Below are positions 28,155 to 36,294 of a stretch of 64,000 bases of DNA, piece after piece. Location: the NCBI GenBank assembly GCA_008671135.1, contig RQAP01000027.1, positions 62,001 to 126,000 on the forward strand, in the 5' to 3' direction. The DNA comes from Collinsella aerofaciens (GTDB lineage Bacteria; Actinomycetota; Coriobacteriia; Coriobacteriales; Coriobacteriaceae). The translations under genes were made by a program, and so were the position numbers. The number at the start of each line of letters is the position of its first letter. The stretch's first letter is position 1. Under the pieces are notes generated by a model. The model was not told where the DNA came from. It was given only the letters and a program-made list of their open reading frames with translations, and did not search any database.

Positions 28155-28358
28155 TCATTGTTGACGAGAATCGGGCGCAGCGCCAAAGGCCCCGTTGGGC
28201 GAAATGTCGAACGGGAAGGTGCCGCAGCGATTGAACGCGGCGATAAACATGCGGATGGCGTTGGACGGCGTGGTGCCCACGAGCTGGGTTGCCGCCGCGA
28301 AGGCCGCCTTTTCCTCGGGCAAGACCTTCGCGACAACCGGGGTCATGTGTTCTGCCAT
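28155..28358 (-). CDS. RelB/DinJ-family antitoxin, no toxin beside it
   Basis: 67-residue protein matching the ribbon-helix-helix RelB/DinJ family: PVVAKVLPEEKAAFAAATQL, then VGTTPSNAIRMFIAAFNRCG and the conserved TFPFDI end. Such antitoxins bind their operon promoter and neutralise RelE/YafQ-type mRNA interferases. The ATG at 28358 follows AAAGGAAGCGCC. Downstream there is only a palindromic repeat and then the CPBP gene, and no RelE/YafQ-like frame was found, so it is an orphan. Confidence 0.78.
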   Translation of the reverse strand: MAEHMTPVVAKVLPEEKAAFAAATQLVGTTPSNAIRMFIAAFNRCGTFPFDISPNGAFGAAPDSRQQ

Positions 28359-28470
28359 GGCGCTTCCTTTTTGAAACGACGGTGATGCGGATAGATGCGG
28401 GCCACGCGGCTGGGCGACGGGCTGTGAAGGCAACCCGATTGGCCCGCATCTGGAGTTTGTTTCTACGGCG

Positions 28471-28518
28471 TTGGTATTACTTGGTATTCCTAAGTATTAC
28501 CCCGCAGATAGAATACCA
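28471..28518 (-). promoter_or_regulatory. Candidate operator of the RelB-like gene
   Basis: A cluster of GGTATT/AATACC half-sites, including the perfect inverted pair TGGTATTC (28482-28489) and GAATACCA (28511-28518). Spaced inverted half-sites are typical of autoregulated ribbon-helix-helix antitoxins. It lies about 115-160 bases upstream of the start codon. Confidence 0.45.
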
Positions 28519-28573
28519 TACCCGGCCCTATGGAGACGGAGAAAAACGGATCATTTTGTTGCTGGGTAAGTAT

Positions 28574-29932
28574 TTAGAGCGTGATGATGTCCGAGATATT
28601 GAGGGCCCGAGCGTCAGCGGAATCGTGCGTGGCAAGCAACAGCATACGGCCGTCGAGCAAGTCGAGCACGGCCTCGGCGCATGCGTCGCGCGCAGCGGTA
28701 TCTAGACCGGTAAAGGGCTCGTCCAGAATCACCGCGTCGCCTGGGCACAGCAGGGCTCGGGCAATCTCGACGCGACGGCGCTGCCCGCCCGAGAGCTCGG
28801 CCACACGAGCATGTACATCGACCCCCGGCACCAGCAGGCGCAACAGGGCTGCGGCACTCGAGGCATCCACGCGCGCGTCGGCGCACACCAGCACGTTATC
28901 CAAAGCCGAGGCGCCCTCTACCAGGCGCACATCCTGAAACACCATGGAGCACGGCGCGCACTCGCCCGCCGCCAGCGCAAGCAGCGTCGACTTGCCCACG
29001 CCCGAAGCGCCCATCACGCAGGTGCGCCCACCAGCAGAAACGCGAAGTACCAGTCCATCGAGCGCCGGCACCCAGGGCGCTCGGTCGCCCACGGCGAGCG
29101 CAAGCTCCGCAGCAGCCCTGCCGCCAGCAGAGCCGCCCGCACGTCCGCGACTACCACACCCATGCGCCCGCACGGCAGCGCGCCACGCTACGGGCCCCGA
29201 AACCCGCAGCAGCCACACCAGCACACGCTCGCACGCCCACGAGGCGGCAACGACCAGCACGGTCCACGCCAGCAGGTCAGCCGTCTCGATGAGCAGCTTC
29301 GCCTGATAGATGCGTTCGCCCACGGTGCCCGTCGCCATGCCGATGAGCTCCGCCGCCACGCCGGCCTTCCAGCTCATGCCAATCACGGCGCGGGAACACG
29401 AAAGCACAAACGGCAGGACCTCGCGCCAGGTGTGGGCGCAAAACAGACGCCAACCCCGCACGCCATGCAGACGAAACATCTGCTCCAGTGGCTTATCCGC
29501 TTGCGTCAAACCCTCAACCAGCGAAAAATACACGCCCGGCAGCGCCATCAAAAAGACCGCCGCAATGCTCACGCGCGCCGACCCCAACCAAATGAGCAGC
29601 AGGACCACCACGCAGGCAACCGGTGTCGCCTTAACAAACGAAAGCGCCGGCGCCACCAGGCGGGCAAACGTTCGCGACCGCACCGAGGCCCCCGCCAGCA
29701 CACCGCCGCACACCGCGGCAAGCGCCAAACCGCCTAGAATCCGCGCACCCGAGCCCGCCAGAATCGCCCACGTGGCGGCATCGCACACCAGCCGTAGCAA
29801 CGCCACCACAACAGCGCCCGGCCCCGGCAAAATCAACGGCTGCGCCACCAGCGCCGCCGCGAAGACCCACACGGCAAGCCAAAAGGCGGCAACGGCACCT
29901 GCTGCCGCCACCGCCTTCATACGCTCTGCCAT
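28574..29932 (-). CDS. ABC importer with permease and ATPase fused (SsuC-SsuB like)
   Basis: One 452-residue chain holding both parts of a nitrate/sulfonate/taurine-type importer. Residues 1-245 have about six membrane segments and the EAA-like loop around LHGVRGWRLFCAHTWREVLP. After an Ala/Gly-rich linker, the ATPase shows Walker A GASGVGKST near 308, signature LSGGQRRRVEIARAL near 380, Walker B AVILDEPF near 402 and the H-loop LLATHD. Domain order is permease then ATPase. It follows the substrate-binding protein gene. The ribosome site is weak, consistent with coupling. The substrate is unknown; thiamine precursors or sulfonates are possibilities for this family. Confidence 0.85.
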   Translation of the reverse strand: MAERMKAVAAAGAVAAFWLAVWVFAAALVAQPLILPGPGAVVVALLRLVCDAATWAILAGSGARILGGLALAAVCGGVLAGASVRSRTFARLVAPALSFVKATPVACVVVLLLIWLGSARVSIAAVFLMALPGVYFSLVEGLTQADKPLEQMFRLHGVRGWRLFCAHTWREVLPFVLSCSRAVIGMSWKAGVAAELIGMATGTVGERIYQAKLLIETADLLAWTVLVVAASWACERVLVWLLRVSGPVAWRAAVRAHGCGSRGRAGGSAGGRAAAELALAVGDRAPWVPALDGLVLRVSAGGRTCVMGASGVGKSTLLALAAGECAPCSMVFQDVRLVEGASALDNVLVCADARVDASSAAALLRLLVPGVDVHARVAELSGGQRRRVEIARALLCPGDAVILDEPFTGLDTAARDACAEAVLDLLDGRMLLLATHDSADARALNISDIITL

Positions 29933-29956
29933 TTATCGAGCAAACGCACGCACGGG

Positions 29957-31012
29957 CTACTCCATGTAGTAGAAATCGTCAGCCGGGAGCTTTCCGCCCA
30001 CGGCGCTCGCGTCCGCATCGGCCAGCACCTGCAGGTACCCACCGAGCGCCGCCTTCATATCCTTCCCCGTCTGGCACACGAGCATGCACCCGGGAATCGC
30101 CTTTTCGGCAATCGCGGCGTTATCGACGATACCCGCATCGACCACGGCCTGAGCCCAGTCCGCCGGCGCCGCGTTCACGGCCTCAACGCTCGCAACATGG
30201 CAGCTCAGGAATTCCGCCACGACCTCGGGATGCTCCTCGGCAAAGGCACGGCGCACCACGGTCACGCCCGTCAGCAGGCGCGAACCCGTGTCACCCGCCA
30301 GCTCATCCCACACATCGGTCAGACTTACCGGCGCTGACAGCTTGCCTTCGCTCTTGGCGATGGCAGCGGTCTTGAACGGCTCCGGCAGCACGCCCACGGC
30401 AGACGGGTCGGCAAGCAGGGCCGACAGCACCTCGGTGGGCTCGCTCTTAAACTCGAGCGTCACCTGGCCGGTCAGGCCCGCGCGCTCCAGCAGGAAGTTC
30501 ATGACGTACTCTGGCGTGGTGCCCTTGCCCGTCATGTAGACGGTGCGACCCGCCAGATCGCCAAACGAGGCCACATTCGCGTCGCCCGTCACCACATTCA
30601 GCACACCCAGCGTGTTGATGTCGATGACCCGCACCGCACCCTCGGTCTTGTTGTAGAGCACGCTCGCCACGTTGGCGGGCACCAGGGCAATGTCGATATC
30701 GCCCTGAATGACCTTGGGCACGATCTCGTCGGCGGCAGTGTTGATCGCAAAGTCGAACTCATTGTCCGTCTCGCCATCGGCCGCCCGGTCCATAAACTGC
30801 ACCAGACCAATCGAGGTCGGCCCCTTGAGCGAGGCGACGTGCACCTCGACCGGCTCTGCAGCAGCACCGGCGCCGTCCGTGGCAGCCGAGCCCGCGGCGG
30901 ACCCGGCACCGGCGGCCCCGCCGCCACAGCCCGCGAGCGCAAGCGACAGGGCGCCCGCGGCGAGCGCCGAGGCAAACCCCCGGCGCGACATCTCAAAATC
31001 AAACGCGCGCAT
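29957..31012 (-). CDS. Substrate-binding lipoprotein, NMT1/THI5-like (SsuA type)
   Basis: Extracytoplasmic binding protein of 351 residues for the importer encoded next. The signal sequence combines a twin-arginine-like SRRGFASA with the lipobox LALAGC, cysteine 29, so it is probably a membrane-anchored lipoprotein. Family features include GPTSIGLVQFMD, NTAADEIVPKVIQGDIDIALVPANVA and GKGTTPEYVMNFLLE. It begins two bases after the hydrogenase stop codon, an unusual place for such a gene and strong evidence of co-transcription. Ligand unknown. Confidence 0.85.
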   Translation of the reverse strand: MRAFDFEMSRRGFASALAAGALSLALAGCGGGAAGAGSAAGSAATDGAGAAAEPVEVHVASLKGPTSIGLVQFMDRAADGETDNEFDFAINTAADEIVPKVIQGDIDIALVPANVASVLYNKTEGAVRVIDINTLGVLNVVTGDANVASFGDLAGRTVYMTGKGTTPEYVMNFLLERAGLTGQVTLEFKSEPTEVLSALLADPSAVGVLPEPFKTAAIAKSEGKLSAPVSLTDVWDELAGDTGSRLLTGVTVVRRAFAEEHPEVVAEFLSCHVASVEAVNAAPADWAQAVVDAGIVDNAAIAEKAIPGCMLVCQTGKDMKAALGGYLQVLADADASAVGGKLPADDFYYME

Positions 31013-31014
31013 CG

Positions 31015-32826
31015 CTAGCACGTCCCCTCGTTGGGCATCGTCCATGCGTGATGGTCGGTATGCAGCAGCTCCTCGGCCAGTGGCGAGAGCGGCTCGCCCA
31101 AGAACTCGCTATAGCACGCCTGAACATCGGGATTCTCGTGCGAGAAGCGAATGTCCGCAGCGGCATCCAGGCTCCACAGCACCTGGCCACGCTCAGCCGC
31201 CAGCTCGCAGCCGTCGTGGATGGGCTGACCGCCGCCACCGACGCAGCCGCCCGGGCACGCCATGACCTCAACAAAGTCATATCTCACACGGCCGTCGCGA
31301 ATCGCGTCGAGCAGACGGGCGGCGTTGCCCAGCCCGTGCGCCACGGCGACGCGCACCTTGGTACCGTCGATATCGGCCACGGCCTCCTTCCAGCCCTCGA
31401 GTCCGCGCACGTCAGTGAAGAAGTCGGCATCCGGGTTCTTGCCCGTCACCAGGTAATATGCCGAGCGCACGGCGGCCTCCATCACGCCGCCCGTGGCGCC
31501 AAAGATCACACCCGCGCCCGTGCCAAAGCCCAACGGCGTATCGAGCGGCTCCTCGACCAGCGTGTCAACGCTCACGTGGCTCGCGCGGATCATGCGCACC
31601 ATCTCGCGCACCGTCAGCGCAACGTCCACGTCGGGCGCGCCGCCCTCGCCCATCATGCTCGGCAGCGCACACTCGGCCTTCTTGGCCGTGCATGGCATAA
31701 CGGACACCACGAACAGACGCTCGGGCTCCACGCCCAGCACCTTGGCGTAGTAGGTCTTGGCGATAGCGCCGAACATCTGCTGCGGCGACTTTGACGTGGA
31801 CAGGCTGTCGACAAACTCCGGGTAGCGCGCCTTCACAAAGCGTACCCAGCCCGGGCAGCAGCTCGTGAACATGGGCCAGCTGCGGCTGTCGCCCTCGCCC
31901 TTGGCGGCCTTACCCAAGCGCTCGAGCAGCTCGGAGCCCTCCTCCATAATGGTGAGGTCGGCCGAGAAGTCGGTATCGAACACGTACTCAAAGCCCACGC
32001 GGCGCAGCGCACAAGCCAGGCGCTCGACAGTAGCCTCCTCGCGCGGAATGCCGAGCTCCTCGCCCCAGGCGCTACGCACGGCCGGCGCAATCTGCACCAG
32101 CACGATCTTGTCGGGATCGGCGATGGCATCGAACACGGTCTCGGTATCGTCACGCTCGCGCAGGGCGCCCGTCGGGCAATGCGTGATGCACTGGCCGCAC
32201 GCGACGCAATCGGTCTTGCCGATCGGCGCACGCCCGCGGGTGCCCACGGCGGTATGCGTGGCGCGGTTGGTCAGATCCCAAATCCCTAAGCCCTGCACGC
32301 TCTCGCACACCTTGATGCAGCGCATGCATTTGATGCACTTGTCGTTATCGCGGATGATGGGGAAATCGAAATCCCAGCCCTCGCGCGCCAGGTGCTGCTC
32401 GTACGGCAGATAGAAGATGCCCAGGTCGTTGGCGATGGTCTGCAGGTTGCAGTTACCACTGCGCACGCAGCTCGTACAGCGCGAGTCGTGCTGGGACAGC
32501 AGCAGCTGCACGTTGGTGCGACGCGCCTCGCGGGCCTTGGGGCTGTTAGTGTGGACCACCATGCCGTCGAGCACGTAGTTGTTGCAGGCGGCAACCAGCT
32601 GGTCGCAGCCCTCAACCTCGACCACGCACACGCGGCAACCGCCGATCTCGTTTAGATCGCGCAGGTAGCACAGGGTGGGAATCTGGATGCCGGCGGACTT
32701 GGCCGCGTCCAGGATCGTGGTGTGCTCGGGTACCATGACCTCGCAATTATCGATAGTGAGCTTGACCATATTGAGTGCTCCGCTTTCGGTGTTGTCGCTG
32801 ACAGTGGGGTTGTTGGGCTCTACCAT
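31015..32826 (-). CDS. [FeFe] hydrogenase catalytic subunit
   Basis: Iron-only hydrogenase of 603 residues, interconverting protons and H2. Domains in order: [2Fe-2S] plant-ferredoxin-like domain (C53, C64, C67, C81 region), the His-ligated [4Fe-4S] motif HDSRCTSCVRSGNC at 113-126, two [4Fe-4S] clusters (CIKCMRCIKVC, CVACGQCITHC), then the H-cluster motifs TSCCPGW at 321-327, MPCTAKKAE at 377-385 and EVMACPGGCVGGGGQP at 520-535. ATG 32826 overlaps the upstream gene by seven bases and has GGAGG eight bases ahead; MVKLTID at 32769 is an alternative with its own GGAG. The maturases HydEFG are not in the window. Confidence 0.95.
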   Translation of the reverse strand: MVEPNNPTVSDNTESGALNMVKLTIDNCEVMVPEHTTILDAAKSAGIQIPTLCYLRDLNEIGGCRVCVVEVEGCDQLVAACNNYVLDGMVVHTNSPKAREARRTNVQLLLSQHDSRCTSCVRSGNCNLQTIANDLGIFYLPYEQHLAREGWDFDFPIIRDNDKCIKCMRCIKVCESVQGLGIWDLTNRATHTAVGTRGRAPIGKTDCVACGQCITHCPTGALRERDDTETVFDAIADPDKIVLVQIAPAVRSAWGEELGIPREEATVERLACALRRVGFEYVFDTDFSADLTIMEEGSELLERLGKAAKGEGDSRSWPMFTSCCPGWVRFVKARYPEFVDSLSTSKSPQQMFGAIAKTYYAKVLGVEPERLFVVSVMPCTAKKAECALPSMMGEGGAPDVDVALTVREMVRMIRASHVSVDTLVEEPLDTPLGFGTGAGVIFGATGGVMEAAVRSAYYLVTGKNPDADFFTDVRGLEGWKEAVADIDGTKVRVAVAHGLGNAARLLDAIRDGRVRYDFVEVMACPGGCVGGGGQPIHDGCELAAERGQVLWSLDAAADIRFSHENPDVQACYSEFLGEPLSPLAEELLHTDHHAWTMPNEGTC

Positions 32827-34652
32827 TCCAGGTTCCTCCCTCCGCGGAACGCGCCAAAGCCAAAGTGGTCGCAACGCAGGCAGCGGCTTGCCTCCTGGCG
32901 CGCCTCCTCCTCGGTAAGGCCCTGCTCGACCAGATTCCAATCGTGAATACGCTCGCCGGCCTCGCGCTCACCCAGCTCGCAGCGGCCGCACTCGTGCTTG
33001 CCCTTAAACTGAACGGTCGGCAGCTCCACGTCGAGCTTGATCTTGTGGTCGAAGCCCAGATAGCGGTCGATGTTTGCCGAAGCCACGCGGCCGGCGTTGA
33101 TGGCACGGATGACGGTGGCGGGGCCGGTCTGGCAGTCGCCGCCGCTAAAGAGGCCATCGAAGTTGGGCACGGCACCGTCCGAGTCGGTGACCACGCAACC
33201 CCACTTGCAGGCGATGCCCATGTCCTCAAACGGCTTGGAATCGATGTCCTGGCCAATGGCGACAAACACGCGCTCGCAGGGGATGACGCGCTCGGGCGTA
33301 GCGGCGGCACGCGGAGCCGGACGACCGCGGCGGGGCTCGCCGATAATCTGCGGTTGCACGCGCAGGCCGCTCACGCGACCATCTTCGCCCGTCTCGATGG
33401 CGAGCGGCGCCGTGAGCTCCAGAACCTCGCAACCCTCGGCCTGGGCGCCGGCAATCTCGGCGTCCTGGGCCGTCATATCGCAGATGCGACGGCGGTAGAC
33501 GATGCTCACCTTTTCGGCACCGCAGCGCACGGCAGAGCGCGCCACGTCCATGGCCACGTTGCCGCCGCCGATGACGCACACGCGCTGGCCGCTCAGGTCG
33601 GGCAGCTCGTCGTCTCCGATGGCGCGCAGCATCTTGACGGCCGACTCCACGCCGGGCGCCTCTTCACCCGGAAGGCCGAGCTTCTTGTCGCTATGGGCAC
33701 CGATGGCCAGGTAGACGGCATCGAACTCGTCGCGCAGGCGAGCGAGCTCCTCGCCGTTCACGGAGTGATCGAGCTCAACGTCGATGCCGGCGCTCAAGAT
33801 CCAGTCGATCTCGGCCTGCAGGCGCTCGCGCGGCAGACGATAGCTGGGGATGCCGTAGCGCAGCATGCCGCCCAAGTGGTGGCGCTGCTCAAAAATGGTC
33901 ACCTTGTGGCCCATCACGGCCAGGTAGTAGGCACAGGAAAGGCCAGCCGGGCCGCCGCCGATCACGGAGACGCGCTTACCGGTGTTGTCCACTACATGCG
34001 GCTTGTGGTCGTTGAGGTCACTGTGCTCAACGGCAAAACGCTTGAGGGCGAGGATGTTCATGGGGTCGTCGACCATGCCACGGCGGCAATGCATCTCGCA
34101 GGGATGCTCGCACACCAGGCCGCAAACGAGCGGCAGCGGGTTATTCTTGCGGATGACCTTGACGGCATCGGCATAGCGGCCGGCCTCGACGAGCGAAATG
34201 TAACCGGGAATGTCGACATGCGCCGGACAGCCCGAGACGCACGGGACGCGGGCCTCGCGGTCAAAGCCACAGGAGTGCTCGCGGATGTGGTGCTCAAAAT
34301 CGTCACGGAAACCGCGGATAGCCGTAAGCGCCATGGCGCCGGCCTCGTAACCGATGGCGCAATCGCTCGAAAGATAGATGGTGCGGGCGGTGCGCTCGAT
34401 CAGATTGAGCGTGGACTCGTCGGCGCGGCCCTCGAGCACATCGGCGAGCAGATCGCTCAGCGCGCTCAGGCCCACGCGGCAGGGCGTGCACTTGCCGCAG
34501 CTCTGGGTGGAGCACAGGTTGACGAGCGCTGCCGTAAACTCAACGGGACACGGGGCGAGCGAACTCACCGCCAGACGACGTCCGAGCGCATCGTGCAGGT
34601 CGTCCATGACGGCCTGAGCGTGGCTGCGTTCCATTACGTGCAGTCGAGCCAT
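32820..34652 (-). CDS. NuoF-like Fe-S / GltD-like flavoprotein fusion, hydrogenase partner
   Basis: Electron-transfer protein of 610 residues feeding the hydrogenase. The N-terminus matches the C-terminal [4Fe-4S] domain of NuoF/HydB (SCGKCTPCRVGL, cysteines 52, 55, 58, and SSDCAIG near 98), but lacks NuoF's FMN/NADH domain. From about residue 125 it is a GltD-type NAD(P)H/FAD oxidoreductase: cysteine motifs CVSGCPAHVDIPGY and CGLVCEHPCEMHCRRG, the FAD fingerprint GGGPAGLS near 232 and a second GGGNVAMD. A C-terminal CGRC...CLRC adds more metal-binding cysteines. GAGGGGA precedes the ATG. First gene of the operon; NAD(P)H oxidation coupled to hydrogen metabolism is inferred. Confidence 0.85.
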   Translation of the reverse strand: MARLHVMERSHAQAVMDDLHDALGRRLAVSSLAPCPVEFTAALVNLCSTQSCGKCTPCRVGLSALSDLLADVLEGRADESTLNLIERTARTIYLSSDCAIGYEAGAMALTAIRGFRDDFEHHIREHSCGFDREARVPCVSGCPAHVDIPGYISLVEAGRYADAVKVIRKNNPLPLVCGLVCEHPCEMHCRRGMVDDPMNILALKRFAVEHSDLNDHKPHVVDNTGKRVSVIGGGPAGLSCAYYLAVMGHKVTIFEQRHHLGGMLRYGIPSYRLPRERLQAEIDWILSAGIDVELDHSVNGEELARLRDEFDAVYLAIGAHSDKKLGLPGEEAPGVESAVKMLRAIGDDELPDLSGQRVCVIGGGNVAMDVARSAVRCGAEKVSIVYRRRICDMTAQDAEIAGAQAEGCEVLELTAPLAIETGEDGRVSGLRVQPQIIGEPRRGRPAPRAAATPERVIPCERVFVAIGQDIDSKPFEDMGIACKWGCVVTDSDGAVPNFDGLFSGGDCQTGPATVIRAINAGRVASANIDRYLGFDHKIKLDVELPTVQFKGKHECGRCELGEREAGERIHDWNLVEQGLTEEEARQEASRCLRCDHFGFGAFRGGRNLEW

Positions 34653-34839
34653 AAGATCCCCTCTCACATGGCAGCCCGGAGGCGAGGCCGGGCGAAATTG
34701 CTACACGCACAACACTGACCTAAAAAGTTGTGAGGTCTCCATACGGTTCGGCAGGCGGTATAAAATGTCACCCTCAGCGGTGAAATAGAACATTACCGCA
34801 GATAAATGCCATATTTGATAAAACGCGTTACCAAACGAC

Positions 34840-34875
34840 AATGCCCCGCCCACGCAATCACGTGGGCGGGGCATT
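34840..34875 (-). terminator. Stem-loop after the GH4 gene
   Basis: AATGCCCCGCCCACG and CGTGGGCGGGGCATT form a perfect 15-bp stem with loop CAATCA, 34 bases past the GH4 stop. The T tract is poor in both directions, so termination efficiency is uncertain. Confidence 0.65.
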
Positions 34876-34908
34876 GCTTCAGGCATGCGGCCAGCGACCC
34901 TGTTGCTT

Positions 34909-36291
34909 TTACTTAAGCTCGGGCCAGTAACCCTTGTTGGCCTCGATCATGTCGTCGAGAACCTCCTTGGCGACCTTCATCGACGGCACGGTCTTGTTGA
35001 GCGTAAAGGCCTTGAGCGCCTTCTCGTACGAACCCTCGATCGTAGCCTCGACAATGAGCTTCTCGGAGTTCAGCTGCTGCATCATGAGGCCCTGCTGGAA
35101 CAGCGGAATGTTGTCGCGGCTGATGACCTCGGGGCCGTTCTTGCCAATGTAGGCAGGCAGCTCGACCATAGCGTCGTAGGGCATGTTGGGGATGGCGCCC
35201 TTGTTCTCGCAAATGACCAGGAAGCGCTGCTTGGTGTCGTTCTTCAGAGCGATAGCCAGATCGGCAATCCAGTCGCCGTGGCTGCCCGCATAGAACGTGC
35301 TCTCGTCGATCTCGCCCGTCTTCTCGTAGTGGTCGATGCCGTCGAAGAGGTTCTTCTCGCGCGTCTCCTCAACCTCATTTGCACGGGTGCGCTCGGGGTT
35401 GGAATGCTCGACGAACTCCTTCTGCTGCAGGTAGTAGTTCAGATACGTGTTGGGCAGGTACTCCGGGAAGCACTCCATAATCTCGTACTCGCCCTTCCAG
35501 ACGTAGTACCAGCTGCCCTTGGTGTGGCGATTCTGCTCGGGGTGCTCGTCAGTGGCCTCCTCGGGCTTCTTTGCCATGAGCGAGCCCATGCCCTTGAGGT
35601 AGGAGTCGGGCAGCAGAATCTGGTGCTCCTTGATGTACTCGCGCAGCTGCGGGAGCACCTCCTCGCCCTTGTGGCGGATCGAGGTGAACCAACCAAAGTG
35701 GTTGAGGCCAAAGTAATCGTACTCGACATCCTTCTTGTCGATATCGAGCGCGGCGCAAACCACGTCGATGATCGCGATCGGCATGTCGCAGATGTTGATG
35801 ATGCGAGCATTGGGACGCAGCACGCGGCAGCCCTCGGAGACAATGGCGGCAGGGTTGGAGTAGTTGAGAATCCAGTAGTCCTTCTTGGCGTACTTCTCAA
35901 CGTCATCGATCAGCTCGACCATGGGGAAGATGGTGCGCATGCCGTAGGCAAGGCCGCCGCAACCGCAAGTCTCCTGACCCACGCAGCCGTGACGCAGCGG
36001 AATCTTCTCGTCCTGCTCGCGCATGGCGTAGCCGCCCACGCGCATCTGGGCAAACACGAAGCTGGCGTCGGTAAAAGCCGTCTTTTTGTCGGTGGTCACC
36101 GTGAGCTTGATGTCCAGGCCGAGGTCCTCGTGCAAAATCCAGTCCACGAGCACGCCGATCTTGCGCTGGCGCTCCTCGTTGATGTCGTACAGACGAATCT
36201 CGTCAACATCGAGCTCTTCCTTGCGCAGGGCGATGGACTTGACGATGCCGGGGGTAAAGGTGGATCCGCCACCACACAGAGTAATGATCAT
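34909..36291 (-). CDS. 6-phospho-alpha-glucosidase, GH4 (GlvA/MalH type)
   Basis: NAD- and metal-dependent glycosidase of 460 residues that opens phosphorylated maltose-like sugars after PTS import. The N-terminal CGGGSTFTPGIVKSIAL is the Rossmann dinucleotide motif; GQETCGCGGLAYGMR, LNYSNPAAIVSEG, NICDMPIAI (metal-binding cysteine near 169) and GLNHFGWFTSI follow. These and the C-terminal SKTVP-like, EANKGYWPELK end match remembered B. subtilis GlvA better than phospho-beta-glucosidases. Starts four bases after the EIICB gene. Confidence 0.92.
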   Translation of the reverse strand: MIITLCGGGSTFTPGIVKSIALRKEELDVDEIRLYDINEERQRKIGVLVDWILHEDLGLDIKLTVTTDKKTAFTDASFVFAQMRVGGYAMREQDEKIPLRHGCVGQETCGCGGLAYGMRTIFPMVELIDDVEKYAKKDYWILNYSNPAAIVSEGCRVLRPNARIINICDMPIAIIDVVCAALDIDKKDVEYDYFGLNHFGWFTSIRHKGEEVLPQLREYIKEHQILLPDSYLKGMGSLMAKKPEEATDEHPEQNRHTKGSWYYVWKGEYEIMECFPEYLPNTYLNYYLQQKEFVEHSNPERTRANEVEETREKNLFDGIDHYEKTGEIDESTFYAGSHGDWIADLAIALKNDTKQRFLVICENKGAIPNMPYDAMVELPAYIGKNGPEVISRDNIPLFQQGLMMQQLNSEKLIVEATIEGSYEKALKAFTLNKTVPSMKVAKEVLDDMIEANKGYWPELK

Positions 36292-36294
36292 TGT

